Below are positions 15,641-23,206 of a stretch of DNA of 64,000 nucleotides, piece after piece (the first letter of the stretch is position 1; each line of letters opens with the position of its first letter). Both the position numbers and the translations under genes were made by a program. The notes under the pieces are model-generated. The model was not told the origin of the DNA. It searched no databases and was given only the letters and a program-made list of their open reading frames with translations. The DNA is from UBA1479 sp040218445 (GTDB lineage Bacteria; Pseudomonadota; Alphaproteobacteria; Rhodospirillales; Casp-alpha2): the NCBI GenBank assembly GCA_040218445.1, contig JAVJRK010000012.1, positions 248,001-312,000 on the forward strand, written 5' to 3'.

Positions 15641-16780
15641 TTACTCGGCCGCCTTGGCGTGTTTGTCCCGTTCCGTCGCCGGAAGATCCCCCAGGGGCCC
15701 CAGGGCTTCCTTGTCACGCAGGAACATGGGCTTGGACTGCATATAAAGGGTCAACAGGCGGGCCAGGGCCATGACCGAATCCAGATGGGTGCGCTCGTAC
15801 CCATGCGACGCATCCAGCGCGAAGCACAGCAACGCGGTACGGATATCGTTGCCCGCTTCCAGCGCCGCCGCCGCATCGGACCGATAGTGCCGGAACACGT
15901 CGCGGGAATGTTCGATCCCGTGCCCGGCGCACATATCAATCAGCGAGCGCGACAAATGCCAGTCAAAGGGACCGGAGGAATCCTGCATGGCGATGGTCAC
16001 GCCGTACTCGGACGTATGCTGGCCCGGCGCGATGGTGCCGTTGTCGATGGATACAAGTTCCGCAACATCCCCATGCAACACCGCCGAAGCCCCCACGCCC
16101 ACTTCTTCCGTGATGGTGAACAAAAGGTGGCAGTCGATCGGCAGGACCGTGCCGGACCGCTTGATCGCCCGCGCCGCACCCAACAAGGCGGCAACCCCCG
16201 CCTTGTCGTCCAGATGGCGGGAAAACACGAAGCCGTTGGACATGAATTCAGTCATCGGATCGATGGAAATGGTATCACCCACATTGATGCCGAGAGCCCG
16301 AACCTCGTGCTCGTAGGCGACGCGTTCATCCAGGCGCAATTCGACCTCGGTCCAATCCGTGGGCTGGGTGTCGATCTCTTCGTTATAGGTATGACCCGAC
16401 GCCTTGGCCGGCAGGATCGTTCCGCGGAAGGTCCGCCCGCCGTCCGAATGGACGGTGCAGCGGGCACCCTCGGCAAAGCGCGACGACCAATGACCGATGG
16501 GAATGACCTCAAGCCGCCCGCCCAGGCGGAAGCTTTTGACCATCGCGCCCAGCGTATCCAGATGTGCCGCGATGGCACGATCCGGAGAAGCGTCCTCGCC
16601 CTTCAAATCAGCGCGGATCGCCCCACGGCGCGTCAGCTCGAAAGGAATATCCAGCGCCTTCAGCTCCTCACAAACAAGGCCCACGATCTCGTCCGTCATG
16701 CCTGTGGGGCTTGGCGTGGCCAACAGTTTGGCCAAAAGTTCGACTACGTAGTCCTGTTCTATGAAAAGTTCGTATTTCAC
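15641..16780 (-). CDS. M42-type peptidase of the N-acetylglutaminylglutamine system
   Basis: A 379-aa M42-family metallopeptidase homologue that accompanies the NAGGN osmolyte genes in many proteobacteria. Metal-binding text is visible: AAHLDTLGAM, SRHLDDKAGVAALLGA and ITEEVGVGAS. The start codon is GTG at 16780 with AAGGAG six bases upstream. It lies 10 nt after the ngg stop and is the third gene of the asnO-ngg-peptidase operon. It may degrade or recycle the acetylated dipeptide when osmotic stress ends, but the role is inferred from gene neighbourhood. Confidence 0.85.
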   Translation of the reverse strand: MKYELFIEQDYVVELLAKLLATPSPTGMTDEIVGLVCEELKALDIPFELTRRGAIRADLKGEDASPDRAIAAHLDTLGAMVKSFRLGGRLEVIPIGHWSSRFAEGARCTVHSDGGRTFRGTILPAKASGHTYNEEIDTQPTDWTEVELRLDERVAYEHEVRALGINVGDTISIDPMTEFMSNGFVFSRHLDDKAGVAALLGAARAIKRSGTVLPIDCHLLFTITEEVGVGASAVLHGDVAELVSIDNGTIAPGQHTSEYGVTIAMQDSSGPFDWHLSRSLIDMCAGHGIEHSRDVFRHYRSDAAAALEAGNDIRTALLCFALDASHGYERTHLDSVMALARLLTLYMQSKPMFLRDKEALGPLGDLPATERDKHAKAAE

Positions 16781-16790
16781 GGGGGTCTCC

Positions 16791-18521
16791 TTAGGCTCCT
16801 CCAGGTTGCTTCACCATTTCCCTGCTCGTCTCGGGGAACAGGAAATCGATGAACTTTTCCGCCGTCGGCTGCGGCTCATGATTGGCCAGGCCGGGGCGTT
16901 CGTTCGCTTCAATGATACGGTAGTCGGCTCCGTCCACGCGGGGAACCATGAAATCGAACCCGACCACGGGAATCTGCAATGCTTGGCGCCCTTTCAGGGC
17001 CGCATCGCGCAATACGGGATGTAATTTGTCCGTCACGTCGTGAATGGTGCCGCCCGTATGCAGGTTGGCGGTCTTGCGTACCTCCAGCACGATGCCGTCA
17101 TCCAGAACCGAATTCATGCCGAAACCCTGAGCCTGCAGGCAGCGCCGGGTTTCGTCGTCGATCGGGATGCGGCTTTCACCGCCGGTAGCGGCCGAGCGGC
17201 GGCGCGACAGGCTTTGGATCAATTCTCGGATCGTATGCTGACCATCGCCGGTAATGCGCGGCGGGCGGCGCACGGCGGCGGCGGCGACCTCGTCACCGAT
17301 GACGATGATACGCAGGTCCCGACCGTTGACGAATTCCTCGCCGATCACATGGTCGGTCTGGTCCCGCACTTCGTCGAAAGCCTTGATGGCTTCGTCTTCC
17401 GAACACAGGTCGACAAACACGCCCTGCCCCTGTTCGCCGCGCGCGGGCTTGATGACGATCCGGCCGTACCGGTCAAGAAACCCCCGCACGTCTTCGCGCG
17501 TGCTCAGCGTCGCCTGGCCTGGAACCATCAAATCGGCCTTGGTCATCAGGCGATGGGTCAGCGATTTATCGTCGCAGCGGCTCATGGCCACCGCCGACGT
17601 CAGCTCGCTCAAGGATTCGCGGCAGGACAGAGACCGCCCCCCCAGGGTCAGGCTGAACAGACCGGCCTCGCCGTCTTCGATCTCGACATGGATGCCGCGC
17701 CGGCGCGCTTCATCGATGATGATCTTGGCATAGATGTTGAGGCTTTCCGTCCGCTGCGGGCCGATGAACAAAGATTCGTTGATCGGGTTCTTCTTTTTCA
17801 CTGTGTAGACGGGAACCCGCTCGAACCCCATTTTCTCGTACAGCTTGATGGCTTCCGAATTGTCATGCAGGACGGACAGATCCATGAAAGCCCGCCCCGC
17901 TTGGCGGAACCGGGCGGCAAGCGAGGTGACCATCCCGATGCCGACGGCCGGAACGGCGGCCTGGCTGTCGACGGCAAGCGCCCACAGGCTGGACCCTTCT
18001 TCGGGATCGTCAAAGGCCGTGGCGTGATCGACCCCCATGACAACACCCAGGATTTCACCGTCCTGGGTCGCCTCTGCGACCAGTACGGTCACGCATTGGC
18101 GCAAATCCAGTTCGGCCAGATATCCGGTTTTCAGCGGCACCATCCCGCGCGAGGTATAGATGCGATTGATCGCGGGCTCGTCCGCGGCATCGGCCGGGCG
18201 GATCGTGAACATCGTATGTTCCGTTTCCCGGGCCGAGGCCGGCAGTTCCTTCAGATTCAGGCGGAAGCTGTGGGATGGATCCATGAACAGCGTTTGCGGC
18301 GCCATGGACAGAAGAACATGCGGATCACGCACATAGATCGCAAGATCCCGCTCGCCCGTTTCTTCCTCGACCAATTGCGTGGCCAGATGTTCAGCCTTGT
18401 CGAAAGTCTGGCCGAACATCACGCGGCCCCAGCCGCAATGCACGGCAACGCATTTTCCGACCGTGCCAATGCCGTCCTTGGGCGGTTCTCCCCAATGTTT
18501 CAGGGACAGGGCGTCTTCCAT
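16791..18521 (-). CDS. ngg: N-acetylglutaminylglutamine synthetase (GNAT plus ATP-grasp)
   Basis: A 576-aa fusion: an N-terminal GNAT acetyltransferase module (about residues 60-220, FTIRPADAADEPAINRIYTSRG; ALAVDSQAAVPAVGIGMVT) followed by an ATP-grasp ligase (about 270-570, IVIKPARGEQGQGVFVDLCS; NERPGLANHEPQPTAEKFID). It would form N-acetyl-glutaminyl-glutamate or a similar intermediate that the amidotransferase gene product amidates. I place the start at the ATG at 18521 with AGGA upstream; a TTG 27 nt earlier lacks a good site. It lies 31 nt after the asnO stop, in the same operon. Confidence 0.9.
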   Translation of the reverse strand: MEDALSLKHWGEPPKDGIGTVGKCVAVHCGWGRVMFGQTFDKAEHLATQLVEEETGERDLAIYVRDPHVLLSMAPQTLFMDPSHSFRLNLKELPASARETEHTMFTIRPADAADEPAINRIYTSRGMVPLKTGYLAELDLRQCVTVLVAEATQDGEILGVVMGVDHATAFDDPEEGSSLWALAVDSQAAVPAVGIGMVTSLAARFRQAGRAFMDLSVLHDNSEAIKLYEKMGFERVPVYTVKKKNPINESLFIGPQRTESLNIYAKIIIDEARRRGIHVEIEDGEAGLFSLTLGGRSLSCRESLSELTSAVAMSRCDDKSLTHRLMTKADLMVPGQATLSTREDVRGFLDRYGRIVIKPARGEQGQGVFVDLCSEDEAIKAFDEVRDQTDHVIGEEFVNGRDLRIIVIGDEVAAAAVRRPPRITGDGQHTIRELIQSLSRRRSAATGGESRIPIDDETRRCLQAQGFGMNSVLDDGIVLEVRKTANLHTGGTIHDVTDKLHPVLRDAALKGRQALQIPVVGFDFMVPRVDGADYRIIEANERPGLANHEPQPTAEKFIDFLFPETSREMVKQPGGA

Positions 18522-18552
18522 GACCGGGTTTTCCTTTCGCCGGGCCAAGCCA

Positions 18553-20328
18553 TCAGACTCCGTGGGTCTGCAGCCAGGTTTCCATGAGCGCTACCTGCCA
18601 CAGCTTCGAGCCTTGTAGCGGCGTAATATGATCGGCGGGTGCGTCGAGCAGCGTGTCCAGATAACCGCGGTCGAACAATGCGCGGTCACGGGCTGACTTT
18701 GACGCCAATGTATCCCGCACCATTTCAAGATACGGCCCTTCGATGTATTTCAAGGCCGGCACCGGGAAATAGCCCTTGGGCCGGTCGATGACTTCGGCCG
18801 GCACGACCATGCGGGCAACGTCCTTCAACACCCCCTTGCCGCCGCCCCGGACCTTGTGTTCCGGCGGCACGCGGCCGGCCAATTCGACCAATTCATGGTC
18901 CAGGAACGGCACCCGGGCCTCAAGCCCCCAGGCCATGGTCATGTTGTCGACCCGCTTGACCGGATCATCCACCAGCATGATGGTTGAATCGATGCGCAGC
19001 GCCTTGTCGACCGCCCGGTCGGCGCCGGCTTTGGCGAAATTATCTTCGATAAAGGCCAGGCTCTCATCGCGGCCCGTATGGTATTGCGGCGACACTGCCT
19101 GTTTGTATTCGTCGAAATCCCGGTCGCGGAACACACGGGCATAATCGCCGACTGCGTCGTTGGAATCCATCAACGGCGGATACCAGGAATAACCGCCGAA
19201 GATTTCGTCCGCCCCCTGGCCCGACTGCACCACTTTCACATGTTTGGCGACTTCTTGGGACAGCGCGAAGAAACCGACGTTGTCATGGCTGACCATGGGT
19301 TCGGACATGGCCCGGATGGTATCCGGCAAAAGCCCCATCAGACGGTCCGCACCGATGTCGATCTTGTAATGTTCGGTGCCGAATTCCTTGGCGATGATGT
19401 CGGAATATTTGAATTCGTTGCCTTCCTCGCCGCCAGCATCTTCGAACCCGACCGAAAACGTGCGCAGCGGCGATTTGCCCGCGCGCGCCAGCATCCCGAC
19501 GATCAGCGATGAATCGACCCCGCCCGACAGCAGCACGCCGACGTCCACGTCCGCTTCCAGCCGCCGATCGATGGACAGCGCCAAGGCGTCATAGACCATG
19601 TCGCGCCAGTCTTCGGCGCTCAGCTTCATGTCCTCGGCCGAGCGCGTGAAATCGACCTGCCAATAGGTCGTGTCGGTGCGCGTGCCGTCGGCTTCGAACA
19701 CCGCATAGGTCGCGGGCGGCAGCTTGCGCACGCCCTTCAGCACCGTATAGGGCGCCGGCACCACGGCATGGAACGACATGTAATGGTGCAGGCCCACGGG
19801 ATCGATGTCCGTGTTGACATCGCCCGCCGCCAGCAGGGCCGGCAAGGTCGATGCGAAACGCAGACGCTTGCCGCTTTCCGCCAAGTACATCGGCTTGATG
19901 CCCAGGCGATCGCGCGCCAGGGTCAGACGGCCCGTGTCGCGTTCGTAAATGGCGAAGGCGAACATACCGTTCAAGCGCCTAACGCATTCAGGGCCCCAGG
20001 CATGAAAGGCCTTGAGCACGACTTCCGTGTCACCCGTCGAAAAAAAGCGGTAGCCCTTTTCCTGCAGTTCGGCGCGCAAGGCCTTGTAATTGTAGATGCA
20101 GCCGTTGAAGGCAATGGTCAGGCCCAGGTCGGGGTCGACCAGGGGCTGCTGTGCCTTTTCCGTCAGATCGATGATCTTCAGCCGGCGATGACCGAACGCA
20201 CAGCGGCTTTGCGCGAACAGGCCGGATGCATCGGGCCCCCGGGGGGCCATGGCATCGGTCATGCGCGACACCGCCCGGGTATCCGCATAGGTTCCGTCAA
20301 AAGTGATTTCGCCGCTAAGTCCACACAT
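18553..20328 (-). CDS. asnO: N-acetylglutaminylglutamine amidotransferase (asparagine synthetase-like)
   Basis: A 591-aa class B asparagine synthetase homologue. The start MCGLSGEITFDG exposes the glutaminase nucleophile Cys2, which fixes the start at 20328; an upstream extension would mask it. The N-terminal Ntn glutaminase (RGPDASGLFAQSRCAFGHRRL) is followed by the synthetase PP-loop (VLLSGGVDSSLIVGMLARA, about residue 265) and GLEARVPFLDHELVELA. It is the first gene of the NAGGN osmoprotectant operon. A sigma-70-like promoter with an overlapping inverted repeat lies about 150-200 nt upstream. Confidence 0.92.
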   Translation of the reverse strand: MCGLSGEITFDGTYADTRAVSRMTDAMAPRGPDASGLFAQSRCAFGHRRLKIIDLTEKAQQPLVDPDLGLTIAFNGCIYNYKALRAELQEKGYRFFSTGDTEVVLKAFHAWGPECVRRLNGMFAFAIYERDTGRLTLARDRLGIKPMYLAESGKRLRFASTLPALLAAGDVNTDIDPVGLHHYMSFHAVVPAPYTVLKGVRKLPPATYAVFEADGTRTDTTYWQVDFTRSAEDMKLSAEDWRDMVYDALALSIDRRLEADVDVGVLLSGGVDSSLIVGMLARAGKSPLRTFSVGFEDAGGEEGNEFKYSDIIAKEFGTEHYKIDIGADRLMGLLPDTIRAMSEPMVSHDNVGFFALSQEVAKHVKVVQSGQGADEIFGGYSWYPPLMDSNDAVGDYARVFRDRDFDEYKQAVSPQYHTGRDESLAFIEDNFAKAGADRAVDKALRIDSTIMLVDDPVKRVDNMTMAWGLEARVPFLDHELVELAGRVPPEHKVRGGGKGVLKDVARMVVPAEVIDRPKGYFPVPALKYIEGPYLEMVRDTLASKSARDRALFDRGYLDTLLDAPADHITPLQGSKLWQVALMETWLQTHGV

Positions 20329-20482
20329 GCTGTCGTCGGTTCCTTTATTGTTGCAAGCACGACCTGCCTCACGACGAAGCGGAGGCCCCCGTCTCCCCGC
20401 GCTGGGGACGGACAAAACGCGGCCACCCCGGCTTAGAAATAAGCGGGTCAAATGGCTGCGGATTTAAGTCATTGATTTATAT

Positions 20483-20511
20483 AAGATATATGCCCCGGCC
20501 CGGGATGTCAA
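20483..20511 (-). promoter_or_regulatory. sigma-70-like promoter of asnO
   Basis: On the minus strand, a perfect -35 TTGACA (20511-20506) is followed by a 17-nt spacer and a -10 TATCTT (20488-20483). The predicted start of transcription is near 20475, giving a leader of about 147 nt before asnO. Confidence 0.55.
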
Positions 20512-20528
20512 ATGACGCCATTTTGACA
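20506..20528. promoter_or_regulatory. inverted repeat overlapping the asnO -35 box
   Basis: TGTCAAA and TTTGACA flank a 9-nt spacer. One arm contains the -35 hexamer, so a bound dimer would directly contact or block the asnO promoter. The binding protein is unknown. Confidence 0.45.
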
Positions 20529-20559
20529 TTCGGCAATTCCATGGAACCGCTTGGCGTTA

Positions 20560-20573
20560 TTGACTTAAATCAA
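20560..20573. promoter_or_regulatory. FNR/FixK-type box upstream of asnO
   Basis: TTGAC-TTAA-ATCAA matches the 5-4-5 layout of FNR/FixK-family sites and is centred about 91 nt upstream of the predicted asnO transcription start. A related but degraded copy, in the opposite orientation, is at 20460-20476. Confidence 0.45.
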
Positions 20574-20653
20574 GATCGGGCATGCGAAGGGACACCGTTC
20601 CCGGACCGCTTTCGGGCCGGGCGGATCATCCAGAATAGACGGCTGAAATCAGG

Positions 20654-21430
20654 TCAGCGTTTGTAGTCGGGCTCGTCCCGGTCGAGCATGCGCATATAGG
20701 CAGCGAAGGTCGCATCGCCCTGCGGGCCGCCGTCGCCTTCGAACTGTTCGGCGGCGTGTTCGCAAACTTCATTGGACGGGATGATCAATTCGGCCCCCGA
20801 CATCTGAGCCTGCAACTGCAATTCGCAGGAATGCTGCAACAGGCGATGGCGGTAGAAGGCTTCGGCGATGGTCCGCCCCGTGGTCAAAAGCCCATGATTG
20901 CGCAGAATCATGGAATGATGATTGCCCAGATCGGCAACCAGGCGATCCCGTTCGTCGATGTCGGTCGAGATGCCTTCATAGTCGTGATAGGTCACCCGGT
21001 TGTAGAACATCATGGATTTCTGGTTGAGCGGCAGCAGGCCGTTTTTCTGCGCCGATACGGCCATGCCCGCATTGGTATGCGTGTGGATCACGCACATGGC
21101 GTCTTCACGCGACATATGGATCGCCGAATGAATGACGAAGCCGGCACGGATCACGTCATAGGGGCTGTCATCCAGAACATTGCCGTCCAGATCGATCTTG
21201 ACCAGGTTGGAGGCACAGACTTCCGAAAACAGATGTCCATAAGGGTTGATCAGGAAATGGTGGTCGCGGCCCGGCAGGCGCACCGATGAATGGGTGAAAA
21301 TCCCGTCGTCCCAGCCGAACCGGTAGACCAAGCGGTATAGCCCCGCCAAGTCACAGCGCATTTGCCATTCTTCTTCAGAAACCTTGTCCCGTAGGCTTCG
21401 CACTTCATTCAACGGGATGACCTGGCCCAT
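20654..21430 (-). CDS. class II aldolase/adducin-family protein
   Basis: A 258-aa protein of the class II aldolase (fuculose-1-phosphate aldolase/adducin) family. The zinc-binding histidines are visible in VIHTHTNAG (around residue 115) and ILRNHGLLTTG (around residue 175). The FGWDDGIFTHSSVRLPG opening is typical of the decarboxylase/aldolase-like subgroup annotated as class II aldolase. The substrate is unknown; hydroxy-acid or sugar-acid phosphates are typical. It stands alone, with a palindrome of the GntR operator type 46-57 nt upstream. Confidence 0.85.
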   Translation of the reverse strand: MGQVIPLNEVRSLRDKVSEEEWQMRCDLAGLYRLVYRFGWDDGIFTHSSVRLPGRDHHFLINPYGHLFSEVCASNLVKIDLDGNVLDDSPYDVIRAGFVIHSAIHMSREDAMCVIHTHTNAGMAVSAQKNGLLPLNQKSMMFYNRVTYHDYEGISTDIDERDRLVADLGNHHSMILRNHGLLTTGRTIAEAFYRHRLLQHSCELQLQAQMSGAELIIPSNEVCEHAAEQFEGDGGPQGDATFAAYMRMLDRDEPDYKR

Positions 21431-21475
21431 CGCTGTTTCTCCTCTGATTCGATCGTTCGGAATACCATCCTTGAT

Positions 21476-21487
21476 ATTGTGTACAAT
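21476..21487. promoter_or_regulatory. GntR/FadR-type operator candidate before the class II aldolase gene
   Basis: ATTGT-GT-ACAAT is a perfect 12-bp dyad with the TTGT..ACAA form common for FadR-subfamily GntR regulators. It lies 46 nt upstream of the aldolase ATG, where it could block transcription. No gntR-type gene is nearby in the window. Confidence 0.4.
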
Positions 21488-21512
21488 CTAGCGCCGCACG
21501 GCAGGTCGTTTC

Positions 21513-21546
21513 AATAGGCCAGCATTTCCTAATTAATAGGCCAGCA
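21513..21546. repeat. two direct copies of a 12-bp motif, 22 bp apart
   Basis: AATAGGCCAGCA occurs at 21513-21524 and again at 21535-21546. The 22-bp period equals about two helical turns, so the copies face the same side of the DNA. It sits between the divergent aldolase and protease-like genes, just upstream of the ATTGT-GT-ACAAT dyad. Confidence 0.4.
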
Positions 21547-21615
21547 ACCCCAGACATCAGATAATTTCCGGGCTCGGCGATTTCCTTTCCGGTCAATCTG
21601 ATCTACCATTGGCCC

Positions 21616-22593
21616 ATGGACGATCCGCATCAGGACTATCCTGAAATTCCCGAGCCCTATCGGCCCGACAGCGCACGTTTTACCTTCGACGTGGACAAGG
21701 CGCTGCGCAGCGTGGTCTCCCTGCGCTCGGCAATTCCAGACACGGCCTTCACCTCACAGACATTGGGGACGGAGCGCAGCGGCCATGGCGTCGTCATCGA
21801 CCCCAAGGGCCTGGTTCTGACCATCGGCTATCTGGTGGTCGAAGCCGAACAGGTCTGGCTGGTCACCAACGACGGGCGCGCCGCCGAAGGCCATGTCATG
21901 GGATACGACCAGGAAACAGGCTTCGGCCTGGTCCAGGCATTGCAACCATTGGACGCCCCGGCACTGGAACTGGGATCATCCGCCGACCTGATCCCGGGTG
22001 ATGACGTGATCGTCGCCGGCTGCGGCGGGCACGCCCATGCATTGCAGGCGCGCGTATCGGCACGCAAGGAATTCGCCGGCTATTGGGAATACCTGCTGGA
22101 TGATGCCATCTTCACGACCCCGGCCCATCCCTTATGGGGCGGGGCGGCATTGATCGGCGAGGACGGCACCCTGCGCGGCATCGGATCCCTTTACGTGCGG
22201 GGCGAGGAAAGCGGCGAAACCGAGGGCAACATGATCGTGCCCATCGATATCGTGAAGGCGATCCTGCCGACCCTGCGCACCACGGGCGATACCGGGCGCC
22301 CACCCCGCCCCTGGCTGGGCACGTTCACGGCGGAAACCATGGGCCGGGTGATCATCGTCGGCACCTGGAAGGGTGGGCCGGCCGAAGACGCGGGCCTGCA
22401 GACAGGCGACCTGATCGTCGGTGTCGATGACAAACCGGTCGAAGGCATGGCCGAATATTTCCGCGGCATGTGGTCCCTGGGATCGGCCGGCATCGACGTG
22501 CCCCTGAACATCTACCGCGACGGCGATTTGATGACGATCACCGTCAAGTCCCGCGCCCGGGGCGAGTTCTACAAATCCCCCAACGTTCACTGA
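21616..22593 (+). CDS. trypsin-like (S1C/DegP fold) PDZ protein lacking the catalytic triad
   Basis: A 325-aa cytoplasmic-looking protein with the DegP/HtrA layout: trypsin fold (about residues 30-200) and C-terminal PDZ (about 225-310, GGPAEDAGLQTGDLIVGVDDKPVEG). The triad is lost: the His position reads LTIGYLVVEA where VTNNHV is usual, the Asp position reads DQETGFGLVQ, and the Ser position reads PLWGGAALI in place of GNSGGAL. There is no signal peptide. It is therefore probably a non-proteolytic binding or scaffold protein. The alkB gene starts 8 nt after its stop and is probably co-transcribed. Confidence 0.8.
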   Translation: MDDPHQDYPEIPEPYRPDSARFTFDVDKALRSVVSLRSAIPDTAFTSQTLGTERSGHGVVIDPKGLVLTIGYLVVEAEQVWLVTNDGRAAEGHVMGYDQETGFGLVQALQPLDAPALELGSSADLIPGDDVIVAGCGGHAHALQARVSARKEFAGYWEYLLDDAIFTTPAHPLWGGAALIGEDGTLRGIGSLYVRGEESGETEGNMIVPIDIVKAILPTLRTTGDTGRPPRPWLGTFTAETMGRVIIVGTWKGGPAEDAGLQTGDLIVGVDDKPVEGMAEYFRGMWSLGSAGIDVPLNIYRDGDLMTITVKSRARGEFYKSPNVH

Positions 22594-22600
22594 GGCTCCC

Positions 22601-23197
22601 ATGGCGGGACTGGCGCTGAGCTATCCGCCGGTGCGATTGGCCCGGGCGGACGCGGTTCTTTACCCTGGCGCAGTCGATGACGCGGCCTACCTGTTCCAAA
22701 CGGTCATGGATGCGGTCGACTGGACGCAAGAGGAACTGACCCTTTACGGCCGGCGCATTCCGCAACCGCGCCTGTCGGCCTGGTACGGCGATGCGGCCTA
22801 TGCCTATTCGGGTCTGGTGTTGGAACCCCGCCCCTGGCCCGATGTGCTGGCCGGTCTGCGTGACCGATGTACCGAATTGTCAGGGGCTACCTTCAATTCC
22901 GTGTTGGCCAATCTTTACCGCGACGGCGGGGACAGCATGGATTGGCATTCCGACGACGAGGCATCCCTGGGCGCAGCACCCGTAATCGCCTCGGTCAGTC
23001 TGGGCTTTCCCCGGCGCTTTCAGATGCGCCGCAAGGACAAACGGGGCGAGGCCGTCTGTACAACGCTTGGCGACGGCGACGTCCTGGTGATGTCGGGGCG
23101 CTGTCAGACCGACTGGCTGCACCGGGTGCCCAAGACGAAAAAGCCCGTGGGACCGCGCATCAATCTGACGTTCCGGAACGTGGTCGGCCCGGCCTAA
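22601..23197 (+). CDS. alkB: AlkB-like 2-oxoglutarate/Fe(II) dioxygenase
   Basis: A 198-aa AlkB-type oxygenase. The iron ligands are His and Asp in MDWHSDDE (about residues 115-120) and His in WLHRVPKT (about 172). The RINLTFRNV end carries the two arginines that hold 2-oxoglutarate and the substrate. SVLANLYRDGGDSMDWHSD is the family signature and fits the short alpha-ketoglutarate-dependent DNA/RNA dealkylases (closest by feel to ALKBH2/3-like bacterial forms). It probably repairs alkylated bases. It is 7 bases downstream of the protease-like gene, with no separate promoter space. Confidence 0.85.
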   Translation: MAGLALSYPPVRLARADAVLYPGAVDDAAYLFQTVMDAVDWTQEELTLYGRRIPQPRLSAWYGDAAYAYSGLVLEPRPWPDVLAGLRDRCTELSGATFNSVLANLYRDGGDSMDWHSDDEASLGAAPVIASVSLGFPRRFQMRRKDKRGEAVCTTLGDGDVLVMSGRCQTDWLHRVPKTKKPVGPRINLTFRNVVGPA

Positions 23198-23206
23198 CCC
23201 CGATCC

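Larger units (their letters stand above)
20329..20653. other. 325-nt intergenic region holding the asnO control region
   Basis: Non-coding space upstream of asnO and downstream of the class II aldolase gene, both minus strand. From the asnO side it holds a leader of about 150 nt, a degenerate copy (20460-20476) of the FNR-like box, a promoter, an inverted repeat and an exact FNR-type box, listed separately. No coding ORF is supported. Confidence 0.6.

Noticed and set aside
15344..16852. Long plus-strand open frame opposite the gamma-glutamyltransferase and M42 genes
   Set aside because: It is a high-GC antisense frame with no family similarity; the minus-strand genes have complete motifs and ribosome sites.
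17040..18587. 515-codon plus-strand frame opposite ngg
   Set aside because: Shadow of the ngg coding strand; the minus strand carries the recognised GNAT and ATP-grasp motifs.
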